DNA of 64,000 nucleotides from NCBI RefSeq assembly GCF_040954835.1, contig NC_090712.1, positions 5,031,284-5,095,283 of the forward strand, read 5' to 3'. This document shows positions 1 through 15,133 of this stretch, piece by piece. Under the pieces are notes generated by a model. That model was given only the letters and a program-made list of their open reading frames with translations, made no database searches and had not been told where the DNA came from. Source of the DNA: Lepisosteus oculatus. Taxonomy: Eukaryota; Chordata; Actinopteri; Semionotiformes; Lepisosteidae. The translations under genes were made by a program, and so were the position numbers. Numbering within the stretch: position 1 is the stretch's first letter; each line of letters begins with the position of its first letter.

Positions 1-79
1 TACCACTCTTGCACTTTGCCAAACCAATTAGATGCTCTAAAACCCACTACAAAGTCTCCGCAGTGCACACAAAGACATA

Positions 80-2855
80 CACAAGGCTTCTATGTGTTTA
101 TTGAAAACATTTGGATTTGTATTTTTAATTTATCAAGCAAACTGACAGTCATTTCATCATTAACACTGTATTTTATATCACATTGATTTATATACAAAAA
201 AAAGCAAACCCATATCTCTTCATGCAGGTCGAGATATCGCATTATGCCATTAGCTTACATTATGATTTTCTACTGGAGGAAGCGTTTGTACTAAAATCAG
301 TGTTATAGTGATGACAAAATTCTGAGGCTGACTGACTCTCCTTTCACGATGAAGTTCTTTTAAACCTGGTGTAATGGAGAATGGTACCCGTGTGCCTTTA
401 ATGAGTGACTAGACAATAAAGTAACTGATCTCATAACACAGGTGCCTGACCAGACATGCTGAGCAGCATAAGTCCAGTAGGACCCTCAGAAGAAAGCAAA
501 AATCCAAAACACTGAGATGGATTTCGCACAGTGTCCATAGAAAGTAATTACCTCTTGCCATAGGGTTTCCTTGGATGTTGCAACTCACCCTCCTGATCAC
601 ATTTTACGTACTTTAGCGCATGTTACTCTGAACGAGACGCATTTGTGTAGACTTCAAGGCAAACGCTGAAACATCCTTTGTTATGGGTCACCTTTCAATG
701 GCAGAGTAAAGACAATTGTCACACTGCACACTGAAGGCAGCTCAAAGCAGAAAGGCTCATTCTTATGACTCCTAAATCCCACACAGCCGGTTTCTGGCAA
801 TGAGCTGTGCTGTTATTAAACAGTGAGGTCCTCCATCTTTTCTTTATGCATACAGAGAACATCCTTACTCCTCACTCACTGAGCAACCTGGGAAAATCAA
901 CTTTCACATCACCTTTTTCAGGTAGGAAGTACACAAACAGCTGTATTTTTAAATGAGAATTGTTTCTGGCATCTGCTCACATTAGTAAAGTACATACGCG
1001 TTCTTTCAAGATTAGTAGCAAAGACGTTACAAAAAAGCTGTAAAAGTCAGCACAGGTTATAGGTTAAAACAAACATTGAAACATTAAATGGACTAATTAA
1101 CTTTGCGAAAAAGGAAAAAATAATCGGAATAACCCAAGTTTTTCTTCTTTCTTCTGCATGTAAAAAAATCTGATTAGGAGATTGTTGTTGGAGAATAAGA
1201 ACACATCTGGGTATAATGGAATAAATTAGAGACTTTGAATTTAAAACTTAAAATGCCATTTTATGATTATTTTCTGATGTTATTTTAGCATTTAGCACAA
1301 TCAAGGCCAGTAGTCTGAGGAGCAGTACAATTTCCAGGGCCTCTGTGAAAGTGAAAAGCACTGCACTCCTGTCTGGTGACAGCGAGCCAAACAGGCATGA
1401 TCTGAATCCTGAGTGAATAGGGCTCAGCTGGCTAGACAGGGTTAAAGCCCTTGTTTTGAGATCTGTGTTTTGGGTGGTTGTAGTGAGCTTCCCTGTGGAC
1501 AGACTAATACATCAGCCCATAACGAAGTCTTTATTTCTCTTGGGAGAAGGCTTTCAGCTCTTCTTCCCCTCTAGGGAGAGTTTAGTGTTGCGTGAGCGTG
1601 CCCAGAGTCTAACTGGACTAAAGGGGAAGGTTTGGACAATGCTGGAAACCTCACTTATCTGCCAGCACCCCCTTGATTACAATAAAATGTATAGAAGGTC
1701 TGGGATCTCATTCACTGCTCACAGTATTCAGTGTGTATTCTGTGAGGATCACAAAATGTCATCAATGTTCTTTCACAGAAGAAAGTGCTTCTTCCCAAGA
1801 CATCAACCTTCTTTGGTTCCTCCCCAAGTGGCCAATCAATGCTCTACTAGTTAGCTCTGAAAGGTCAGTTCTGTGCTGTTGTACAGATGACCTGCAGGTG
1901 AAAACGATCTACTGCATTATGAAATTTTGGGTGTTCATACCACAACAGCTTGCAAAACTGCAGCACTTTACAATTTACAGTCTCACAGTTAAAAAAAAAA
2001 GACCTTGTCTCTTCTTGGGAGTGAAACCTAGAACGTTCAGAATTAACCTCCTGAACGTCTACAAAGAACAGGGGTTCAGGACCAACTTTTCCATTCAGAA
2101 AAGGGAGATAATATGCCTATTAGTTTACAGTCTTAGAATAGACTTGGAAAGCATTTATAAAGCAGAGTCACATATAGAAAAGTGAATGCGCTGGTATTTG
2201 TCGTGGTTTAAGATACAGTTCGGACAATCGAGAGATCCTCACTGATGTAGTGAAGCTTGCAGATCTCAAACACCATGTCAAGTTACCAAGCAACAGCCAG
2301 TGAAAGAAAAGAGCGTCACAATCCATACAGGCTAGCAACTGAAGCACTCCATCTGTGTACTTAAGCAACTCAATAAATACTTGTAATGGGATTATGATTA
2401 GCTCTCACTTTAGGCAAACCTTAGGAGTATAGATGAACTCCTTCCATGAATACAGGTTATCATTCCAAAGAAAATCCAGTATGTTGTACCTTTCATGTTT
2501 ATACAGTTACCAAGAAATCTAAATGTGACAGTAAACACCAGAGATAAAATGCACTGTGCTGCTCAATGTGCTCTGATCAATACCCAGCCTTTACATATAT
2601 AATAGTTTTCATTTGCATCAAGCAAATAAGAGAGTTCTGTGATTGCTTTAACGTCAGTGTTTTTCACAGAAAGCAAAACCAAAGACACGGAAACTTCAGT
2701 CCTCACAGTGCAATGCCGAAACATTCAAGGTCAGCCATGTTCAACGGGAAAGTGGAGACGGCAGAGGAACTGCTTCTTCCCGCTTTTCACAGCGAATCGC
2801 CTCACTCTCTCCTGGCAGCGAGAAGCCGGGGCCTGCAGTCGACCTCTTCAGCTTC
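80..2855 (-). other. EGLN1: Probable EGLN1 3' untranslated region
   Basis: This is the stretch between the EGLN1 stop codon (2856-2858, minus strand) and the best poly(A) signal at 97-102. It is AT-rich and contains only short ORFs that match no protein I recognise, and I see no clear repeat element. A long 3' UTR is usual for vertebrate EGLN1. The extent is inferred from the poly(A) signal alone, so the true end could lie inside this stretch or left of the window. Confidence 0.5.
97..102 (-). terminator. EGLN1: Probable EGLN1 polyadenylation signal
   Basis: The minus strand reads AATAAA here. About 10-35 bases further downstream on that strand lies a GT-rich stretch (roughly plus positions 60-88, with runs such as TTGTGTATGTC and TTTGTGTGC), the usual downstream element. 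Together they predict cleavage at about position 75-88. This would give the EGLN1 transcript a 3' UTR of about 2.8 kb. Other AATAAA-like hexamers occur inside the UTR, so shorter isoforms are possible. Confidence 0.5.
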
Positions 2856-2908
2856 TCAGAAACTCGTGTCTGGGGGTTTATTCAGCTCAACCTTCACTCC
2901 CTTTTCTC
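2856..2908 (-). CDS. EGLN1: EGLN1 coding exon 5 (C-terminal end)
   Basis: This 53-nt coding part completes the glycine codon begun in exon 4. It then encodes EKGVKVELNKPPDTSF and a stop. The acceptor on the minus strand is GGGGCAG followed by GAGAAAAGG; an upstream CAG six bases away would also keep frame and add two residues, but fits the family less well. Human PHD2 has EKGVRVELNKPSD here and then a few more residues, so this protein has a slightly shorter tail. The tail lies outside the catalytic fold. Confidence 0.88.
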
Positions 2909-5847
<2,939 letters not shown>

Positions 5848-8800
5848 TTATTTATTGTACTGCCATTTTACTAAAATAATATTTATTAAGGAATTGCTCA
5901 AAACTTACAAAAAAACTAAAGCCTTCATCATCCAGTTCCTCCACAAGGCTGAGATACAGATACCGTTTCAGACAGGAGATGGGTTCGTGGGCAAAGTACA
6001 AAAGCAAAGAAGTTAACAGTTAAAAAGCTGCAAGTGGCTGGGAGGTGAAATGAAGGCAACTTCAATTGATACATGAATTGCAACTGCAAAGTCGACATCA
6101 CGGTGGTTTTTGCTTAGGCTGGAAGGATTAATTATGAAGTGATCTATCTCCACCATTTCAATGAAGGGTTCGGTATTGCATGAGTGGCATATTTTTCAAA
6201 TAGACTCTTAATTTTAGATTGGTATTATTCTTAAATGAATAACAAAGAATGATGAGGAATAATAAAAAAGTTGTCACTTACACAAGCTCATGTGTGTTGT
6301 AATACCGCTTGTTTTAGACACAGACAACTGCTAAAGTTGCTGCATTGTAAAAAAAGACCAAATTGTTACCATTTCCTTTCTGTGGTTCTGCAGTGTTTTC
6401 AATCTCTGCAGAACTAGAGCTACAGTACATTCCTGTACCACACGATTATAAGAACCACTGCTCAGGAGGAATTCAACTCTACATCTGTCATCAAGGCAAA
6501 GTAAAAAAAGTCCAGTCAAATCCTATACACCATCTAGACACTAAATACAATGAGATATTTCAAATTTTTTGTCAATGACTGTGACTCTCCTGAGAACACG
6601 GCACTTTCCAGAAAATAATACCAGGCACATGGACAGGTAAACAGAAAAACAAACCTCCAGAGGCCGTGTTAAATGTACCGATCAAGGAGAGGTGATTATC
6701 ACGATATTATTGACTGAGCTTCTTCACTGTGGTTTACTGTGATTCTTCTACTTAAAACTGAAAAACAATTGATGCTGGTAATTGCAATTATTGTTCAAAG
6801 CACAAAACGGTGAAGATGAAAAGCAAAATTGCCATTTCTGCCTTGAAGAGGTATATTGTGATACACAATGGGTCTGCAATGAAAGCGCTCAAGTGAAACA
6901 AAAGCTGCAGGGAGCTGTGTGCTATGATCTCTGCTCTAAATTTTGCTCCGAGCGCAGTAATACATAGCAGCCAGAAAGGTCATGATGTACTTATGAGTTG
7001 AATTCAGCATGGGCTCGGAAAATGCTTAAAGACTGCGTGATTATTTCCATCCACGTACAGTGACCACGTTGGAGAGGCAAACCTGCATTTCACCCAAGTG
7101 TAAACAGCTTTACGTTTAATACGGTACACTCCAAAAGGTCTGCAGTTCATTACCGTGATTACCGAGGTTGTAACTGAGAACAGTCACCCATTCCTCGTGC
7201 AGATCAGCTGCTACAGGCCCTGCTATTTCCAGCACACTCTTCCCTCCACATGGGAAGTCCAGAGACACCCTGGGAAGAGCAGGGCCAGTAGGTTCACAGC
7301 CATCCCATCCTGTGACATCACAGAGGACTCCTCTTCACTGTGAGGCAGGAGCACACTTCCCGTCAGTCTGCCTACCCCTTCTCACTGACTTTATGAGCAG
7401 AAACCCTCTCAGCTGGGGGAATCTAGTGCCCGGGCCTCCATCACAAAAAGGCCAGGCATGGCAGAAGGCTGTCCCAGGCTGCCCCAGCACTCCCCTTCCG
7501 TCGCTCACCAATGGGAGGGCACTGGGAAAGGTAGGAAATAAGTGTCCTTTTCCACTCCGACATTTGCCTGAATATTTGTCTAAGGTTCACGGTTTAAAAC
7601 CCTTTTGATTGTGTAAAACAGAACCCCTGCCAGCCCAGTTCGTAACCACCGGCCGTTTGGCAATACGGCTTAATGTCTACAGGGGGGCCTCTGGCCGTGG
7701 TGCCTCTCGAGGGGCGCCTGAACAGACTAGGGGAGTGCTGTGTCGCTGCTGCCGAAACCACATCCTGGTCTCCGTCGGCCTGTGACACGGCCCAGCCGCC
7801 CCATCTGGACAGCGAAACCCGTCCCTCCTCAGCCATGGGCTACTGCAGCGGGCGGAACGGCCCGTGGAGGACCGAGAGGATTCAGTGAAACCTCCCTCTG
7901 CCGACCTTGACATTTAAGGCAACTTCAGAACCCGCAGAACCCTCCTACTCTAATCTGACGCTCTCCAGCCCGGCCTGCTTCGCAATTAAGACAATTCCAG
8001 CCCAGACAGCATAATCCCAGGAACTGGGCCACTCTCAGAATAGAGCTGCCAGATTGCAGCATAAACTCTGTGTGACCCCTCTGCGCCGGCCAGGAAGAGA
8101 CTGAAAAATACTGCAGCGGCTCCTCCCGCAGCCCGCTGTAGTGCAAAGTGTGTGCTGGGGCAGGAAGTGTGCAATACAAGGCTTCGGACATTTTAGATAA
8201 CAATGCAGAGTCAGCGCAACATTATTTTCTTGCAATTTAGAAGCTCCAGTGATTTTTGTCATACCCGCCCATTACGGTATTGCCACCTGTCTACCTTTTC
8301 ACATCCTGGCTTGCAGCTATGAACACTGAGGCTGCCCGCCTTCATGCCGGGCGTCTTTCAATGCATCACAGGCAGCACAGTCCTGTACTGCAGGATCAGC
8401 GCCAAGTGGCGGAGAGGTGCGTTCCACACCGACAGCACTGCATGCCTGCAATAGCCCAAGTTGGCCACAGGGGGCGCAGTGCCATTCAGAGCCGAGAGAG
8501 CCCTGGTCAACTCAAACAGTTCTGCACAACATGAGTCACTTGGTTCCTACATCAAAAGGAAAGGGGTTCTTCCATGTACACTATGATTGGTCCAATATAT
8601 CATTTTGGAATATACCAGAGCATCATTTCTGGGTAATTCTTTTTCCCAGTTCAAAGGCAAAGAAAGGGCCAAGATGAACGAATGATTTTAGGGACTGTAA
8701 AATTAAAACCTAAAACAAAATAAATATGCAGTAGGGTCTTGGCATCTGCACATTTTACATATGACAATTTGCTTAATTAAAATGTATTCTGGCTGAGGGG

Positions 8801-11800
8801 GACTTGGAAACCAAGCTGAAGGTTAACCCCAACTTTCCAATTGGTAGCACAAAGATCGTGAGCCGAATCTAACTAGTGAGTCAACTCTACTCAACCTGCT
8901 GCCAGCCCAAGCTCCCACTATTCAGCATCTGCGGCTCAGCGTGGTCTTGTTTTTATATTGTAAGGAAAACTCCTGGTTCCATGTCAGTGGCGTGGGGAGT
9001 GACAGCCTATAGACAACTTTACAGGCTCAACAACAGTTTTATTGCCTGTTTAATTACACGTGCTATTCAAGGAGCAGGGAGAAAAAGTGCAGGCATCCAC
9101 TAGTCACAGAGGAGGGATTCATGTTGTTTACCTGAACTACTATAATTTTGTGATTACTGTGGTTTCTTTCACTTGAATAGTATTACTTAAATAATCTTAA
9201 AGCCTATGCATTAGTACATTATCATAGAAGGAAGGGTTACTTACTGTATGCTTTCAGATCTTGCATTCTGTAGTACATTATGCAACTGTATAGGGGAGGA
9301 CCCATGGGGTGGTTATGTGGAAATCTGACTATTTGTTACTATTCTGTGCACTGAACCCTCGCAAATGTCAAGACCATACTGCACACCATTTAATTTTTTA
9401 ATTGCTTTATCCAATACAGGCTCAAAGGGGGTAATGAGCACAAGGCAGTATACACCCTGGGTGGGACACATACAGTACAGTTGATATAAATAAAAAACCT
9501 TCCTTATTGTATTACTAATGTATTGTTGTACACTCCTAATTGAAGCATATGACTAAAAAGGAATAAAGGGTTAAAAAGTTCCAGTGATTTCAAATGAGGA
9601 ATGTCTTCCGTTAAGTGCGTACAATCAGATTGCTGAATGTGAAATAACAGGTATAAGGTTCTGAGCTCAGGAACAGCAAAGGTCCTACCACTCTCAATGC
9701 AGGTAGAGCCATGTCACCCACACAAATTGAATCACTGTGTTCTACAATACAGCCCTAAGGCCATGCTTCAGCTGTGATGTCACTGGCAAACCCTTCAAGA
9801 TGCGTCCATATTCCATTTTGAAACAGGGGACTGGGATTTTCAGTTAGAACCTTGCAGTCCATAGAATACAGGTGACTTTTATAGCTGCCTTTCAAATCTG
9901 CCTGTAAACAATAGAAATATTGGACTTTTTTTAGGAGAGCACAGGTCTAAACTGGGTATAATGCTGTATGCAGTACAGCAGAGTTTCAAGTGGATCAGTC
10001 AAGCTAGTGAGCAACATTAAAGGAAAACATACATTACAGATCTGCAGAACTCTGTTATGATGTCCTCAGTCCTGCTTGGACTGTGTGTGAAGCACAAGAG
10101 CACTGAAATTCTAAAGCTGCAGGAAAAGCCAACATTCCATTGTCCCCTCGGTCTGTGGCAATTTAGGTTGCTAAGAAACCAAGTGCTGTTGGTTTCAGAC
10201 AAAAAGGCCAAAGCTGGCAGAAGCTAGAGGTAAAACCGAAGGCTGAAGCCAAGACCCTCCAGATATTGACGCTGCAGGTCGGGAGAATTAACACCACGGC
10301 CTCAGTTTGTATTCTTGACTAAATCATGTTTCGCTCTTCTCGTCAAAGGATACATTTCTGGAACAAAACTGCCATTTTAATTTTTGACATACACTACTAG
10401 GCCAACAGCCTGTACTTACATCAGTGAACCTTAAAAAGCCATTTTAATCTTTAAAAAAAAAAAAAAAGCCCCAGCTTATGTTTCCTCTTGCAGGCAAAGA
10501 TCTCACAAATAAAGAGCCCCTTTTCCCCAGACATAATTTGAATTTTCCTTTGCGATTCCAGACTGCATATGGAAATACACATCTCTCCAAAGGAGTCTGC
10601 AAAGCACACAATGAAAGCTCTACAAATTGAAAGAACTGCTACTGTTCTTTACTTTATACTAAGCTTTTTTTACCGACTAAAACATTGATTTTACATTAGC
10701 TGGATCTTAGATTTATTTGGTGCATCAAAGCTGATCACAGATTTCCTATAAGTGTTGATTCATTATGGCAGAATTTCTACAGTGGGATTCTAATTTGCAT
10801 TCCAATGAACCTACTGTGTTTAATGCGATTAGGACTTTTTACTCTTCATAAATGACTCAGAATAATACACATAAATATTATCTCTAGGATCTCTAGGACA
10901 TTGGCTCCTAACCTCCGTCCCTGTCTCTGGGGATTTTCATTCCAGCTCAGCTGTAAACGACAACTTCAATAAAAGCCAACAGATCAACAGATCCTTCTGC
11001 AGAGCCCCTACTGGTTACATTTCAGTCAACAGACCGGAATGAAGGCAATTCTGAAACTCGGAAACGGATACCAATTGGGATGATACCAGTGACTTATCCG
11101 ATTTGACATTTCATGAGCTGAAACCATATTTACAAATTGGCCACAAACAGAAAACCAAAATCAATTAACAACTCAGTTGGGACAAAATCCAGCAGTGTTC
11201 TTCCAGGACCAGGGTTTGGAAATAATAACTCTCTTAGAGCTGTAAACACCAGTGTTCTGTGTCCGTCTTCAAAAGGATCACAGGAAACCACACAAGGTGC
11301 ACATTCTGAAGGTTAGCTCAGGAGGTTTCAATGTGGAGACAAAGGTACCCCAAGCATGAAGGTACTGGCCTTTCATTGGTCTAGCCTTGAGTTAACAGAT
11401 ACTCGATATATATTTAAACTGTGAGGAATCAGAATGTGAAAAATGTCACTTGAAATTGTATTCTCGCTGCATAGTTTCCACCAGTGACAGGAACGTTCTG
11501 GCTGGTGTAGCAGGGGTTCTCTGACGTGAGTTAGCTGCAGTGCTGGGAGCAGGCAGGACACTCGGTGCTCCCTACGCTGTCACTGAGCAGTTGTGCGACT
11601 GGAGGAAAGGGCGGCCCCGCTTTGAGCCTGCGCCGATGACAGCCTCCGCGGTGAGAAAGGAGAAAAGGAGAGGCCATCTCTAGGTAGATTTCCAAAAGCC
11701 ACATGCTCACAGGTCGGCAGGCCTTGAAAGACAAGCAGCTTTGTAATGAATCAAGCTTTGAACTGAACCAAGATAACTTTTCTTCATAGCTGTTGCCAAT

Positions 11801-13680
11801 TTAAAGTCACCTGGGAAACTGAGGGATGCTGGAGTTGGAATACTGCAATTCAGAACCCAATGAATGGTTTGCAGTTTAAAGACTGGCATGGGTCCACAGC
11901 CTACTATAAATGGAAATATGAAATAAGTTTTCTTGTGTCAAATGTTACCAGGACAGAGCTGACAGAACAGGCAAATTTGTTTTTCTGAAAGTCTCAGGAA
12001 CCTTAATGTATATTCAGATTACTACCTGGTTTGAACAGAATAAAAATTACAATTTCCATGGTGGTGTGACTTTTAAATTCTTTTGGCTACCATCCTTTTG
12101 CCAAAATCCAAAAATAATGATGTTCTGTGGTGGCCACGGCTTGGAAATAAGATTAGTCAGTTTTGACTACAGAACGTTATCTTGAACAGGCAGACCAGAG
12201 CTTCCTGTAATTAGATAAAAACTCTATAAGCAGGTCAGGGGGTCACACACCTGATTAAATTCAAACTAAAATCTGTTCCTGCGTCAGTGCGTTTTCCCAG
12301 GGCACAGCACTCTAGAATATTCAGAAAACAGCTATTTATTGTCAGCATAGCAGTCCATGGATTTTCAGTAATACCAGGAGAGACATACTGTACATTAAAG
12401 ACAATGCTTTTGTTGTATAAAGCACCATAACAATTGAATAACCTTGCCATTAAATATGGAATTTTCCCTCAAAATTTTTAACCACTTTGTGCAAACGCCT
12501 AAAATATGAATGTGCGAGAAACTAGTGCATGGTAGACTCATCTCTTCTGGTCCTGGGAGGCTTCCATAGGAGGTAGCCATTTTGGCTCTTAAACGGGCCA
12601 CCAATAGGCACTGAGCCAAAATGTCTACTGACTAGCCAATAATTGAGCCTGGGAGCAGGCAGTCAAAATCAAGGTTCATCTTAGGATGCAGAAATCCTGT
12701 AACGTCCAGATTTTCTCTCATATGTCCTCCTTTTTGGTCCTTGAATATCTGTGCAGAAAATTTTCAAATATCTTAAAATATCTGTGATTTTATCCTTATT
12801 CCTTTCCCCCCCAAGGACGGTCAATGCGAAATGGTTCAGGGTTGAAGAGAGTATTGACCATTCGTGAGAGAGACCGCGCGTTGCTTCTAGTTGTGTACTG
12901 GTCTGGGTCACTGCCCGGCTCGGTTTTCCAGGTACTATGTTTCCACAGCCTCGACCCCTGGCTCAGCTATAGCGCTAACCTTAGTGCCTTATCTGATCCC
13001 CTGCTGTGCACGGAAGTGTTTCTTCAAGAGATCTTCATTCGCTATTTTATATTGCTATCCCAAAACACAATGTCAAAACAAAAGAACACATTCACTGCAC
13101 AACTAAAGACACAATGCCCATGTTTTTTAAAGTGGTAGAGAAGAATGAGAAGCTGAGAGCTGGGTATATAGAACTGGTACTTATATCTCATTTGCCACAG
13201 AGACATGGTTATACATATGTATGTTCTATACATACAGTAGACGTTATGCACATAAACATCGCATTAATACAACTCAATTTAATTGATACTGGTACAAATG
13301 CCACTCTCCCCCCTCTCTACAGATTGTCCTCTGTTTTGAATGTTTAAATATAGTGACCCTTTATTATCAGGCAGGGCAAACCCGTGAAGTACAGGTTAAT
13401 CCCCAAAGCCTAATAGGACTTTTTTTAGATTCTGTAGTGTAATCTTCTGGAATAAACAGGACTGAGGACTCTGACGCAGTTTCTTCTGTCTGAGAAGAGT
13501 CTACCAGGAGACGGCCATCTGACTCGAAGGGACACTTCCAGGGAAAAACTATGGGGAAGTTTCACTTGAGATTTTCAGCACCTGTCCCCTTTGGCATATT
13601 TCCTTGCCTTTCCAGGAGCTTGTGTGGCTAATCTTGGAGTGGGATTACGTCAGTTTGGAACAGTCCCCAATCCTAAATGG

Positions 13681-13832
13681 TTCCAGAGCAGGGATTCTCA
13701 CTCCTGGTCCCGGAGGAACCCTGTCTTCTGGTTTTTGTACCAGTGCTAACTACTGCCAGTATTGGGTCTGCCTGCTGCTCTAGTATTTTCTTCAGGGTGG
13801 GGAGTCCAGGGGTGAGAACCACTGGCCCAGAG
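13681..13832. mobile_element. Non-autonomous hAT (Charlie-like) MITE with target-site duplication
   Basis: The element proper is about 136 bp (13689-13824). The left end reads CAGGGATTCTCACTCCTGG, and the reverse complement of the right end reads CAGTGGTTCTCACCCCTGG. These are imperfect terminal inverted repeats starting with CAG, like hAT/Charlie ends (CAGTGGTTCTCA). It is flanked by TTCCAGAG (13681-13688) and GCCCAGAG (13825-13832), which agree at 6 of 8 positions, the 8-bp duplication length typical of hAT. It has no coding capacity, so it would depend on an autonomous transposase elsewhere. The mismatches suggest an old copy. Confidence 0.7.
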
Positions 13833-14285
13833 CACAGGTCTCGAACCCTGATCCTGGGCAGCCCCAATCCGGCAGGTTCGATAGGCCACCCCCGAACTGC
13901 CAATTCCTACATTTTCCCTCGGACCTATCAAGCAGGCGATACGTTAAAACGAGTAACTTAGAGATTGCCTGGGACCAGAATCTGAGTCCCCTTCAGTCTC
14001 CACAGACCACATTTTTGTTAATTGTACAGATCATTTCCTTAATCAAGATAACACAGGCGTTGCCAATGTTTAGAAACAAGTGAACTATAAGGCTGGAGAC
14101 CCCTGACCTAGAGTTTTCTCCTCTGCTCTCCTCTTCCCTGCAGGAAGCTGCCTGGTGTGGAAATTCATCTGAAGTTTGTTCCTTTGTACTCAACCCTTTA
14201 AATTACCGCATTTTCTTCTTCACTGCCCAGGTTTCTTCCTACAGCTGAAAGATGTGTTGGCCTGGTAAACTGGCCACTCTCCCCT

Positions 14286-14420
14286 GTTGTGTGTGCCCTA
14301 CGATGGACTGGTGTCTCATGCTTTATATATAGCTGTAACAGGTGGCAGCCCATGCCTCCTGGACTAGACTCCAAGTGCATCATGACTCTGTAAAAATAAA
14401 AGTGGTTATTAAAAACGGAC
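14286..14420 (-). repeat. Degraded fish-type dispersed repeat
   Basis: The string GTGTGTGCCCTACGATGGAC, then a remnant near GCCTCCTGGACTAGACTCC, then a TAAAAATAAAAGTGGTTA-like end, resembles a repeat common in fish genomes whose canonical form includes 'CCCTGTGATGGACTGGCGTCC' and 'ATAAAGCGGTT' segments. The copy at 33770-33890 appears to be the same family in the opposite orientation. The class cannot be assigned from sequence alone, and strand is given only relative to that other copy. Confidence 0.45.
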
Positions 14421-14914
14421 ACATGCAACATCCCACAAATGGAATGTTATATTCCATGTGGAGTATCTGGAACATGGCATTAAGACCAGAACAAGACAAA
14501 AGGCTTTTCCTGTATCCTGGTTTACATGTCTCTTTTTTTGTCTTGGAAGTCATCTAGTTATGCAGTATCCAGAGATACCCACGAGATATCCTGTGTTAAA
14601 TGAAGGTCTTATGATAGTGATGAGGTGTGTAGAATATGAGGAAGAAATTGCTAGGAAGAACTAATGAGGAGATAACAAATCTGGAGATGAGGAAATACTC
14701 TGTTTAGACGAAGCCTGCCCAGAACTTCACATGGGGTTTATTATCCTGAGCAGCCTTTTAGTTTCAAAGGCTCAGTTTGTTCCAGCTCGGCAGTTTCCTT
14801 CCTCTCAAAAGGAGGGAGGAAAAAAAAATGTCACACTTCGGTCCGGCAAAACTGACAAGACAAGCCCACAATGCACGTGCAAAAACTGAAAGAGCAAGAT
14901 AATCATGACCACTA

Positions 14915-15133
<219 letters not shown>

